DNA of 51,677 bases from an uncultured Bartonella sp. (GTDB lineage Bacteria > Pseudomonadota > Alphaproteobacteria > Rhizobiales > Rhizobiaceae): positions 1 through 51,677 of the forward strand of contig CALYQL010000017.1 of the NCBI GenBank assembly GCA_945285915.1. Reading direction: 5' to 3'. Shown here piece after piece: positions 10,943-19,101 of this stretch. How positions within the stretch are numbered: the first letter of the stretch is position 1; each line of letters opens with the position of its first letter. The position numbers were made by a program, and so were the translations under genes. Below the pieces are notes generated by a model, which searched no databases, was not told the origin of the DNA, and saw nothing but the letters and a program-made list of their open reading frames with translations.

Positions 10943-11115
10943 GTCTTCTAATCCTTCAATCTTATTTATCACTTTTGCACATAAAACGTGATTATCCGCG
11001 TCGCAACCCCATATCAAGCCCTACAACCATAAAGCGAATAAAATTTTTGTATCAATATTAAGTTTAATACGGTTTTATGTTCTATGAGGGTTTACTTGCA
11101 TCAAAAAACTATGTA

Positions 11116-11167
11116 CCGATCAGTCATATTATATTCCGAACAGTCATTATATTGACCGAACGGTATT
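11116..11167. promoter_or_regulatory. Three direct repeats at 20-bp period, candidate DeoR operator
   Basis: CCGATCAGTCAT (11116), CCGAACAGTCAT (11136) and CCGAACGGTATT (11156) start exactly 20 bp apart, which is two helical turns. They lie just upstream of the GlpA-like gene's ribosome site and between it and the divergent DeoR gene. The phased spacing suggests side-by-side binding of a regulator on one DNA face. DeoR is the obvious candidate. Confidence 0.6.
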
Positions 11168-11189
11168 TTTTATAAGGAGGTTTTATCTC

Positions 11190-12605
11190 ATGTCCCCTTA
11201 TGATTTTGAAACTCGCGCCCATGCGGTCGATGTTGTTATTATTGGTGGTGGAATCGTTGGATGTGCTGTGGCTCGCAAAATGGCACTGGCTGGTATGCGT
11301 ACGGTATTAATGGAAAAAGGCTCGGATATTTTATCTGGTGCATCAAAAGCCAATAGTGCCATTCTTCACACAGGGTTTGATGCACCGCCCAAAAGTCTTG
11401 AACTGGAACTGGTTCAAAAAGGTCGGCAAGAATATTTGGACATCAAGGAAAGCCTTGGTCTTTCTGTTGTCAAAACATCTGCACTTGTTTGTGCATGGAA
11501 TAAGGATGAAGCCGACAAACTCCCTTATCTTTACCAAAAGGGTATTGATAATGGTGTTGCCGAATTGGAAGTGCTTAATGCCAAACAAGCCAGACAGATA
11601 GCACCACACCTTTCCGATAAACTCTGTGGTGCCCTGCATGTCAAACATGAAGATATAATAGATCCTTGGACTGCGCCCTTGGCCTATCTAACTCAGGCTG
11701 TCAAAATTGGTGCAACTTTTTTACGCAATACCGAACTTGTCAAAGGCACGTTTGAAGATGGCATTTGGCAGTTACAGACGAATAACGGCACTTATTATAG
11801 CCGTGCCGTTATAAATGCGGCAGGTTTATTCGGTGATATTGTCGACGAAAGGCTAGGCTTTGAACGAGAATTTACTATCAAGCCAAGAAAAGGACAGTTC
11901 ATCGTTCTGGATAAAGCCGCAACCCAATATGTTAACTGCATTATTCTGCCCGTACCCAATGAAATTACCAAAGGTATAGTCGTTTGCCCAACGGCTTTTG
12001 GCAATGTTCTTGTTGGACCAACTGCGGAAGAGCAAGAAGATAGAACACGCGCCACTGTTGTTCATGATACATTGGAAATGTTGAAAGCCAAAGGCACGGA
12101 AATTGTTCCAGCATTGGCAAATATAGATATTACCGCAGTTTATGCGGGCTTACGTCCAGGAAGTGATGACAAAGCCTATCGTGTTTTTGCAAGACCCGAT
12201 CGGCACTGTGTAACATTGGGCGGTATCCGTTCAACCGGTCTTAGTGCATCATTAGGATTGGCACAGCATGCGGTAAAACTCCTTATGTCTTTTGCCGGCT
12301 TTAGTGAAAAGCCTGTACCGGCCCCAACAATAACAATGCCTAATCTGACTGAAATCTATGAACGCGACTGGCAACGTGACGATCATGGGGAAATTGTTTG
12401 CCATTGTGAAATGGTAACAAGACGTGAAATTGAAGCAACTTTTGATACACCCGTACCACCGGGTGATTTTGGCGGTTTAAAACGGCGTACTCGTGCATGT
12501 ATGGGACGATGCCAGAGTTTTTATTGTAACTCTGAAGTGGCGCAAATTATTGGCGACAGATTTGCAGCTGCTCTTACAGTAAATACCGGAAAGACTGATA
12601 AGTGA
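11190..12605 (+). CDS. GlpA-like FAD dehydrogenase with C-terminal [2Fe-2S] BFD domain
   Basis: This 471-residue flavoprotein resembles the GlpA subunit of anaerobic glycerol-3-phosphate dehydrogenase and L-2-hydroxyglutarate oxidase. The FAD-binding VVIIGGGIVGCAVARK motif is at about residues 15-30. The substrate domain follows. A C-terminal BFD-like [2Fe-2S] domain has Cys404, Cys406, Cys441 and Cys446 in CHC and CQSFYC. A very strong ribosome site, AAGGAGG, precedes the ATG. It heads a tight operon with a second FAD/NAD oxidoreductase (10 bp gap), a kinase and a permease. The likely role is oxidation of the phosphorylated polyol made by the kinase, passing electrons to its partner. The exact substrate is not evident. 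Confidence 0.85.
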   Translation: MSPYDFETRAHAVDVVIIGGGIVGCAVARKMALAGMRTVLMEKGSDILSGASKANSAILHTGFDAPPKSLELELVQKGRQEYLDIKESLGLSVVKTSALVCAWNKDEADKLPYLYQKGIDNGVAELEVLNAKQARQIAPHLSDKLCGALHVKHEDIIDPWTAPLAYLTQAVKIGATFLRNTELVKGTFEDGIWQLQTNNGTYYSRAVINAAGLFGDIVDERLGFEREFTIKPRKGQFIVLDKAATQYVNCIILPVPNEITKGIVVCPTAFGNVLVGPTAEEQEDRTRATVVHDTLEMLKAKGTEIVPALANIDITAVYAGLRPGSDDKAYRVFARPDRHCVTLGGIRSTGLSASLGLAQHAVKLLMSFAGFSEKPVPAPTITMPNLTEIYERDWQRDDHGEIVCHCEMVTRREIEATFDTPVPPGDFGGLKRRTRACMGRCQSFYCNSEVAQIIGDRFAAALTVNTGKTDK

Positions 12606-12615
12606 GACTGCAATC

Positions 12616-13857
12616 ATGACTATGACAGAAAATAATACAACCTCTGCTGATGTCATCATTATTGGAGGAGGTCCTGCTGGGGTCGCCGCCGCGCTTGAAT
12701 TGAAAAAATGCGGTGTGAAACATGTTATCATTCTTGAACGGGATAATGCACTGGGAGGCGCAACACGCCATTGTAGCCACTCGCCTTTTGGCATGCTTGA
12801 ATTCAAACGCATTTATATTGGTGCAAGCTATGGCAAAAGACTAACAGAAGAAGCCCTAAAAGCAGGTGTGGATATACGGTTTGGGCATTCTGTTGTTTCT
12901 CTTGGAGATGATGCAACATTACAGGTCAGTTGCCATGAAGGGCTAAAAACCTTTTCTGCAAAACGCATTATTGTTGCAACCGGAAACCGTGAAACACCCC
13001 GTTCGGCACGAATGGTAACTGGCGATCGCCCCATTGGTATCCTCAACACTGGTAGTCTGCAATCCTATGTCGCATTTCATAACCAAATGCCGTTTAAAAA
13101 ACCAGTGATTGTCGGAACCGAACTTATTGCTTTTTCGGCCATGTTAACGTGTATTTCGCATGGCGCACGTCCAGTCGCTGTTCTTGAACGTTCTCCTTAT
13201 ACAACAGCATGGTCAATTTGTGGTTTATTCCCGCGCATCATGGGAATACCTATTTATCACAATGCAGAAATTTCCGATATTATCGGCAAACCGCGCGTTA
13301 ACACGGTTGTTGCCAATATTGCTGGTATTGAAAAACGGTTTGATTGTGATGGTGTGCTTTTTACTGGCGAATTTCGCCCCGAGTCATCCTTGTTTTTAAG
13401 ATCTTCAATGGGCATTACAGAAGGTTCTAAAGGACCTGTTATTGACCAACAGGGACGCTGTCTCAATCCTCTTTATTATGCTGCTGGCAATGTATTGCGT
13501 GGTGTAGAAACAGGTGGTTTTGCTTATCGCGAAGGACAAAAAGTCGGCGCAAATGTTGCGCAAGATCTGGGAAAAGAACCTAGTACAGACCAATTAATTC
13601 AAGTAGAGTTTAATAAGCCAATTAAACTTGTTGTTCCATCTGTGTTACGTCGTAATGAAACACTCAAACAAAACGCTGTCTTTCAATTGCGTTTTACTCA
13701 TCGCGTCAAAGGTAAACTATCTGTTATTCTTGATGGCAACACTGTATGGAGCAAAACGGCACGTTGGTTACCTGAAAGACGAATATTGATTCCTATTGCT
13801 CATCAAGCTATGAAAGCATCTCATATCAAACTAAACTTTGAGGAGGATGAAGGATGA
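12616..13857 (+). CDS. FAD/NAD(P)-binding oxidoreductase (HcnB/GlpB-like partner subunit)
   Basis: This is a 413-residue pyridine-nucleotide-disulfide-type flavoprotein. The N-terminal FAD motif is VIIIGGGPAGVAAALELK (about residues 14-31). An ATG-like motif IIVATGNRETPRSA lies mid-protein, and a second FAD contact is at LNPLYYAAGNVLRG (about 285-298). Proteins of this type pair with GlpA-like [2Fe-2S] subunits in Clostridium-type glycerol-3-phosphate dehydrogenases and in hydrogen cyanide synthase or dehydrogenase complexes. The C-terminal 80 residues are beta-rich and I do not recognise them. In particular I see no DUF1667 cysteine motif. The gene overlaps the kinase start by four bases (ATGA at 13854), so translation is coupled. 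Confidence 0.8.
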   Translation: MTMTENNTTSADVIIIGGGPAGVAAALELKKCGVKHVIILERDNALGGATRHCSHSPFGMLEFKRIYIGASYGKRLTEEALKAGVDIRFGHSVVSLGDDATLQVSCHEGLKTFSAKRIIVATGNRETPRSARMVTGDRPIGILNTGSLQSYVAFHNQMPFKKPVIVGTELIAFSAMLTCISHGARPVAVLERSPYTTAWSICGLFPRIMGIPIYHNAEISDIIGKPRVNTVVANIAGIEKRFDCDGVLFTGEFRPESSLFLRSSMGITEGSKGPVIDQQGRCLNPLYYAAGNVLRGVETGGFAYREGQKVGANVAQDLGKEPSTDQLIQVEFNKPIKLVVPSVLRRNETLKQNAVFQLRFTHRVKGKLSVILDGNTVWSKTARWLPERRILIPIAHQAMKASHIKLNFEEDEG

Positions 13858-15257
13858 GAATTGCTTCTATAGATCAAGGCACAACATCAACGCGTTGTCT
13901 CGTTGTCGATGATGGCGGTGCGTGGCATGTTGCAGCGGCAATCCGTCATAAACAGTTTCATCCCCATCCCGGTCATGTTGAACATGATGGGGAAGAACTT
14001 ATAGCCAATATCCGCACTGTTTTGGCAAAGGCCGGTCCTGTTGATGCTGTAGCCCTTGCCAATCAAGGCGAAAGCTGTCTGGCATGGGACGCAAAAACCA
14101 AAGAACCATTAAGCCCTGTCATTGTCTGGCAAGATTCCCGAACCTCGGCTGACCTTCTGACACTTCCAGCCGATGCTGAAGCAATTTCAAAACGTATTTG
14201 TGGTTTGCCTTTAGACCCCTATTTTTCGGCAAGCAAACTTGCATGGCTTTTGAAGAACAATAGCGATGTTAAAGCCGCATATAAAGCTGGTCGGCTAAGA
14301 CTTGGCACAACCGATGCTTTTTTCCTCGATCGTCTGTGCGATAATTTTGCAACCGATTGTGCAACCGCTTCCCGTACTGGCCTAATGGATTTGCAAACAT
14401 TGTCATGGAGTGAGGAACTATGTGAACTTCATAATGTTCCGATTAAATGTTTGCCTGAAATACATCCGGTTGATGCTGGTTTTGGCATGATAGATGGCAA
14501 CCCCTTACAAGTTTCAATCGTTGACCAGCAAGCGGCACTTTACGGGCATAATTGCCGTAAGCCGGGCGATTGCAAAATTACATTTGGTACTGGGGCATTT
14601 CTATTAGCTTTAACAGGCTGCGAACGGCCTGAAACAGGCAAACTTTTACCAACCGTTGCTTGGCAAAAAAACAATGACAAAGCCTTCTTCGCAGTTGAAG
14701 GTGGCGTTTATGATGCAGGTGCTGCCTTGGAATGGGCAAGAAAAATCGGGCTCTTTACTGATATGTCCGAACTTGCTGGCTTCTCAGGCCCATCGGCTAT
14801 CAGCCGTGGTTTAAGCTTTGTGCCTGCTATATCCGGCCTTGCCGCCCCCTATTGGGATAGACAGGCAGCCTGCTCATTCATAGGCATGGTTCATGCGACA
14901 GACAAACGCGATATGGTTCGCGCTATTTTGGAAGGCATTGCCTTATTAACCACCAAGCTTATTGAAAACACGTCAGAAATTGTGCCTTTGAACAATACGA
15001 TTTCGATTGATGGTGGATTGTCGCAAAATGCCTATTTTGCCCAATTCTTAGCATCGGCAAGCGGAAGAACAATTATTGTGCCGCAAATGCATGAACTTAC
15101 TGCTTTTGGCTTGGCAGAACTTTGTGGTGTTACCATTGAAGGTATTCGTGAAAGACCAGCTATTTATAAACCAGATGGCTCTGTCAGCAATCAGGATCAC
15201 TTGCTTTTTGACTCGGCAATTCAACGCTCTTGCAAGTGGCATGATGTAAATCACTAA
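13854..15257 (+). CDS. FGGY-family carbohydrate kinase, glycerol-kinase-like
   Basis: This 467-residue cytoplasmic kinase has the glycerol-kinase fold. The N-terminal phosphate loop is DQGTTSTR (residues 7-14), then HPGHVEHD, PYFSASKLAWLLKN, VDQQAALYGH with catalytic Asp224, and TFGTGAFLL. Compared with E. coli GlpK, the counterparts of Tyr135, Asp245 and Phe270 are present (Tyr123, Asp224, Phe249). However, the NQRE glycerol-binding motif reads NQGE (residues 70-73), so the arginine that contacts glycerol is glycine here. The protein is also shorter than GlpK (about 500). A substrate related to but different from glycerol is therefore likely. It is translationally coupled to the upstream oxidoreductase. 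Confidence 0.84.
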   Translation: MRIASIDQGTTSTRCLVVDDGGAWHVAAAIRHKQFHPHPGHVEHDGEELIANIRTVLAKAGPVDAVALANQGESCLAWDAKTKEPLSPVIVWQDSRTSADLLTLPADAEAISKRICGLPLDPYFSASKLAWLLKNNSDVKAAYKAGRLRLGTTDAFFLDRLCDNFATDCATASRTGLMDLQTLSWSEELCELHNVPIKCLPEIHPVDAGFGMIDGNPLQVSIVDQQAALYGHNCRKPGDCKITFGTGAFLLALTGCERPETGKLLPTVAWQKNNDKAFFAVEGGVYDAGAALEWARKIGLFTDMSELAGFSGPSAISRGLSFVPAISGLAAPYWDRQAACSFIGMVHATDKRDMVRAILEGIALLTTKLIENTSEIVPLNNTISIDGGLSQNAYFAQFLASASGRTIIVPQMHELTAFGLAELCGVTIEGIRERPAIYKPDGSVSNQDHLLFDSAIQRSCKWHDVNH

Positions 15258-15285
15258 ACCATTGGTTGCGTTTTCCTTCAAAAAC

Positions 15286-15327
15286 ATATAAGTGCAGAAA
15301 CAGTATAGTATTTGACTGCACTTATAT
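15286..15327. promoter_or_regulatory. Perfect 12-bp inverted repeat before the permease
   Basis: ATATAAGTGCAG (15286-15297) and CTGCACTTATAT (15316-15327) are perfect complements separated by 18 bases. They end three bases before the permease ribosome site (GAGGGG, about 15329-15334). There is no T-run, so it is not a standard terminator. It could be a protein-binding palindrome, an mRNA stabiliser or a structure that modulates permease translation. Confidence 0.6.
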
Positions 15328-15340
15328 CGAGGGGACCAAA

Positions 15341-16843
15341 ATGCAGGATAATAAGGGCCAACAGGCACATCAGCATACCACGGAACACGATCATCTAAAA
15401 CGTGACATCACACCGTTCCAATCATTTGCGGTTGCATTCGGTTTTGTGTCAATTGCAACAGGAATTTTCACAGCTTATGCATCTATGCTCTCCAATGCCG
15501 GCCCTGCTGGTATATGGACATGGCCAATTGTCGTCATTGGACAATTGATGGTTGCATTTATTCTCGGTTCACTGGCCGCCAGAATACCCGTTACCGGCTA
15601 CGTATACCAATGGGCTTCCCGAATTACCAATCCAGTGTTTGGCTGGATAGCTGGTTGGATTAGTTTTACCTTTTTAGCCGTCGTTCTCTGCGCGGTAGAT
15701 TACACGATAGCATCTGCCATTTTGCCAGTTATGTTCGGCTATACTGGTAATCCTATAAATTGTTGGATTATCACAGCAATTGTAATTGTCTTACAGGCTT
15801 TGATGATTGCTTTTTCAACCCGCTTCACACAGCGTTTCAATGCTGTTGCCGTGACAATACAGCTTGTCGGCATGATCGGCTTGGTTATTTTGTTATTTGC
15901 TGTTGGTTATGGCAAAAATGAACTCGATTTTTCGATGTTATTTAATAAAGGAACCATCGCACCTGAAGGATATTTTTCATTCGGTAGCCTAACACAGGTT
16001 GGACCTTGGATGATGGCAACCCTTTTAGGTGCCTTTACAATCGTTGGTTTTGAATCGGCTGCCAATCTTGCAGAAGAAACACGTGAGCCGGCACGTATCG
16101 TCCCTAAAGCAATGTGGCAAGCTGTTTTAAGCTTAGGAATAATAGGAATGTTGTTTCTCATTGCAGTAACAGCCTTGCTTGGCGACCCTGCCGCTCTTGC
16201 TCATTCCGAAACGCCGATAGCAGATGTTATTTCGCGCGTTTTGGGGCCAATTCTTGGTAAAGGGCTTCTTGTTCTGGTTGTTATTTCTATTTTTTCTTGC
16301 GGCCTTGTTATTCTGCTCAGCGGAACAAGACTTGTTTGGGCAATGTCACGTGACCAACGCTTTCCTGGCTGGCAGGTTTTGCATAAAATCAGCCCAACGC
16401 TTCATACACCACTCAATGCAACAATTTTTGTTGCTTTGCTTGGAGAAATCATTCTGGTCATTTTCTCGCGTGAAACAGATGCGCTTTTCGCCCTGTTTTC
16501 TGCGGCAACCTTATTACCAGCAATCATTTATGCCATTTCAGTGGGCATGTATGCTTTAAAACGCAAAACAATGCCAGCAAGCCAAGGTTTCACTTTAGGA
16601 AAATGGGAAACACCAGTTCTCGTATTGGCAATCATCTGGCTCATCTTTGAATTGGCAATTTTCCGCGATGCTTCTTTTGCAAAGCCATGGGCTTATGTCG
16701 CGATCATGTTTGTCATCGGCATGGTTTATCTTGGCTATCTGTTAATGACGCGTGGCACGGCAGGTTTAAAAATGCCAGAAATGATTGCCATTGATGCAAT
16801 ATTGGATGAAGACAAAGGCGCATCAATCGACACGCCAAAATAA
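15341..16843 (+). CDS. APC-superfamily amino acid/polyamine permease
   Basis: This is a 500-residue inner-membrane transporter with about 12-13 hydrophobic segments. The first helix contains GFVSIATGIFTAYA, typical of the amino acid-polyamine-organocation family (eukaryotic-like GABA/choline-type permease branch). The later motif ESAANLAEETREPARIVPKA is the conserved FE-SAN-AEE-P loop of that branch. I start at ATG 15341, which has GAGGGG six bases upstream. A TTG at 15266 would add 25 residues and read through the inverted repeat. It follows the kinase by 83 bp and ends at a strong terminator. An amine or amino-alcohol substrate would link it to the kinase and dehydrogenases, but this is inference. 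Confidence 0.86.
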   Translation: MQDNKGQQAHQHTTEHDHLKRDITPFQSFAVAFGFVSIATGIFTAYASMLSNAGPAGIWTWPIVVIGQLMVAFILGSLAARIPVTGYVYQWASRITNPVFGWIAGWISFTFLAVVLCAVDYTIASAILPVMFGYTGNPINCWIITAIVIVLQALMIAFSTRFTQRFNAVAVTIQLVGMIGLVILLFAVGYGKNELDFSMLFNKGTIAPEGYFSFGSLTQVGPWMMATLLGAFTIVGFESAANLAEETREPARIVPKAMWQAVLSLGIIGMLFLIAVTALLGDPAALAHSETPIADVISRVLGPILGKGLLVLVVISIFSCGLVILLSGTRLVWAMSRDQRFPGWQVLHKISPTLHTPLNATIFVALLGEIILVIFSRETDALFALFSAATLLPAIIYAISVGMYALKRKTMPASQGFTLGKWETPVLVLAIIWLIFELAIFRDASFAKPWAYVAIMFVIGMVYLGYLLMTRGTAGLKMPEMIAIDAILDEDKGASIDTPK

Positions 16844-16926
16844 TCGTTCAAACGTTCTTTGTTAAAATAGCTTGAGTACTATTTGCTAGACTAATCGCTT
16901 AAGCGTTATTTCTTAGACTGAGTGAG

Positions 16927-16962
16927 TGCTGCTTTCACCATTTGAAAGCAGCATTCTTTTTT
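16927..16962 (+). terminator. Rho-independent terminator after the permease operon
   Basis: TGCTGCTTTCA pairs perfectly with TGAAAGCAGCA (11 bp) around a CCATT loop and is followed by TTCTTTTTT. It lies 83 bp after the permease stop and closes the GlpA-like operon. Confidence 0.85.
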
Positions 16963-17050
16963 CAATCAACAAATGCTTTTTATCAACCAACACACCAGTA
17001 GATTGCATTTTTAAAGCAGAGAACTCCCACTTGCTAACAAGTGTACAAAA

Positions 17051-17125
17051 GCTGACATGCTAGAAACTGACAAGCTGGAAACTGACAAGCTAGAAACTGA
17101 TACACTAAAAACTGATATACTATTG
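17051..17125. repeat. Five tandem copies of a degenerate 15-bp repeat
   Basis: Five consecutive 15-bp units start at 17051, 17066, 17081, 17096 and 17111. The consensus is ACTGACAAGCTAGAA, and the outer copies are more diverged. On the minus strand the units read as xCQFL-type pentapeptides inside a 61-codon open frame, but that frame has no other gene-like features. The surrounding 16963-17350 otherwise holds no gene. Confidence 0.75.
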
Positions 17126-17238
17126 TTTTTAGGTAACTTCTTTGAAAATCATAAAGGAAAATGCTTTTTGAACGTATTTTCTTTTCCATAAACCGCGTTT
17201 CATGCTTAACAGATACCACATCACGACAGGGTCAATTC

Positions 17239-17263
17239 ACCTGATGGCATATCGCCATCAGGT
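17239..17263. terminator. Perfect 10-bp hairpin between convergent operons
   Basis: ACCTGATGGC pairs with GCCATCAGGT around a five-base loop. It lies between the plus-strand permease operon and the minus-strand biotin carboxylase. A TTTTTT run follows only on the plus side, about ten bases later, so function as a terminator is likely but not certain. Confidence 0.5.
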
Positions 17264-17350
17264 TACTATTAGAGTTTTTTGCGGTCAGAATTTAAGGTCT
17301 TTGCCCGCAGAATTATAAAAAAGCTAATCATATTTTTTTAACATTGCATA

Positions 17351-19084
17351 TTAAGCAACAACAATACGACCGATAATGTCTCCCGCCTGTTGATTTTCAC
17401 CAGCCTGCTTTATGATTTTTATTTTACCTGAACATGGTGCAACAATTGCAGTTTCCATTTTCATTGCTTCCATAATGGCAACGGTAGCGCCTGCATCAAC
17501 ATCTGCACCATCTTCAACAAGCCAAGTTCTTATTGCGCCTGGAATTGGCGCACATAAATCACCTTCGGTGGTTTCTTGTTGTTTTTCACCCTGTTCTTGT
17601 GGTGCAGCGACCGATAAACCGCCCAGCAATTGTAAAAAATTATCCGGAAGCCCAAGTTCGACACGTTTACCGTCCAGTTCAATCATATAGCGGTTAATTT
17701 TCACCGGCTCGCTTTTACCACGCATAGCCATTGATAATGGTTCAGCAAAATCCGTTTCAATCCAACGTGTATGAACACCAAAACTATTTTTGTCGGTGAA
17801 ATCTGGATTCTTTACAATGAGCTGATGGAAAGGAAGAACTGTTGCGACCCCTTCAATGACAAATTCCTGCAAAGCACGGTTTGCCCGCGCCAAAGCCTGC
17901 TCACGGTTTTTACCGGTCACAATCAGCTTTGCCATCATGGAATCATATTGAGGGGCAATATCATCGCCTTCGCGAACGCCGCTATCAACACGAACTCCAG
18001 GACCTAAAGGAGGAATAAATCGTGTAATTTTTCCCGGACAAGGTAAAAAGCCACGCCCAACATCTTCCGCATTGATACGAAATTCAATTGAGTGACCAAT
18101 TGGCTGTGGTGTTTCGGTAATACTAAGATCCAACCCATCGGCGATGCGGAACTGTTCAACAACCAGATCAATATTGGCAGTCTCTTCTGTAACCGGATGT
18201 TCAACCTGAAGCCGTGTATTGACTTCAAGAAATGAAATTACACCATTGCGTCCGAGTAAAAATTCGACCGTTCCAACACCGGCATAACCAACTTCCCGAC
18301 AAATATTACGAGCAGCCTCTTCAATAGATGTTCTTTCTTCTTGCGATAGAAAAGGTGCCGGTGCTTCTTCAACCAATTTCTGATTGCGTCTTTGTAACGA
18401 ACAATCCCTTGTCCCCACAACCACAACATGACCATTCTTATCGGCAATAAATTGCGCCTCAACATGGCGAGGTCTATCCAGAAACTGTTCAACATAACAT
18501 TCACCACGGCCAAAAGCAGAGATAGCTTCGCGCACAGCAGAATCGAACAGCTCATTGGCCTCTTCGGCTTTCCAAACAACCTTCATACCGCGTCCGCCGC
18601 CGCCATGTGCTGCTTTAATCGCAACAGGATAGCCATGGGTTTTGGCAAAATTAATAACGTCATTGCCACTTTCAATCATGCCATTGCTGCCAGCAACCAA
18701 CGGTGCACCTACTTTTTTGGCAACGGTACGTGCTTTGACCTTGTCTCCCAAGAGGTCAATAACCTCTGGTGAAGGACCAATCCAAGTCAGCCCCTCGTCC
18801 ATGACACGTTGGGCAAATTCAGCACTTTCCGACAAAAATCCATAACCAGGATGGACACTGTCTGCGCCTGAGCGTTTCGCAATATCAATAACCTTATCAA
18901 TATTCAAATATGTGTCTTGTGCCCTGTCACCCTTTAAAGCATAGGCCTCATCAGCATGTTTCACAAATAATGCTGCGCTATCGGCATCTGAATAAATTGC
19001 AACAGACTGCGCACCATAATCACGTGCAGCCCGCACGATACGCAAAGCAATTTCACCACGATTGGCAATTAGAATTTTTTTCAT
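17351..19084 (-). CDS. Biotin carboxylase fused to a biotin carboxyl carrier domain
   Basis: This is a 577-residue two-domain protein. The ATP-grasp biotin carboxylase occupies about residues 1-450, starting KKILIANRGEIALRIVRAARD, with the glycine-rich ATP loop HGGGGRGMKVV (about 160-170) and EVNTRLQVEHP. A biotinyl carrier domain fills the last 70 residues, with the biotin-accepting Lys542 in EAMKMET. Stand-alone acetyl-CoA carboxylase usually has AccC and AccB as separate proteins. Here the fusion follows pxpBC by 17 bp in a pxpA-pxpBC-BC operon. PxpB/PxpC are homologous to the carboxyltransferase part of urea carboxylase. The set could therefore form a complete split biotin-dependent carboxylase acting on a lactam or amide such as 5-oxoproline. 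An AAGGGAA ribosome site supports the start. Confidence 0.88.
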   Translation of the reverse strand: MKKILIANRGEIALRIVRAARDYGAQSVAIYSDADSAALFVKHADEAYALKGDRAQDTYLNIDKVIDIAKRSGADSVHPGYGFLSESAEFAQRVMDEGLTWIGPSPEVIDLLGDKVKARTVAKKVGAPLVAGSNGMIESGNDVINFAKTHGYPVAIKAAHGGGGRGMKVVWKAEEANELFDSAVREAISAFGRGECYVEQFLDRPRHVEAQFIADKNGHVVVVGTRDCSLQRRNQKLVEEAPAPFLSQEERTSIEEAARNICREVGYAGVGTVEFLLGRNGVISFLEVNTRLQVEHPVTEETANIDLVVEQFRIADGLDLSITETPQPIGHSIEFRINAEDVGRGFLPCPGKITRFIPPLGPGVRVDSGVREGDDIAPQYDSMMAKLIVTGKNREQALARANRALQEFVIEGVATVLPFHQLIVKNPDFTDKNSFGVHTRWIETDFAEPLSMAMRGKSEPVKINRYMIELDGKRVELGLPDNFLQLLGGLSVAAPQEQGEKQQETTEGDLCAPIPGAIRTWLVEDGADVDAGATVAIMEAMKMETAIVAPCSGKIKIIKQAGENQQAGDIIGRIVVA

Positions 19085-19101
19085 TTTGTTTCCCTTGCGT
19101 T

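Noticed and set aside
17034-17219. 61-codon minus-strand frame containing the xCQFL repeats as a pentapeptide gene
   Set aside because: No ribosome site, no other domain, and the repeats explain the open frame. Kept only as a repeat.
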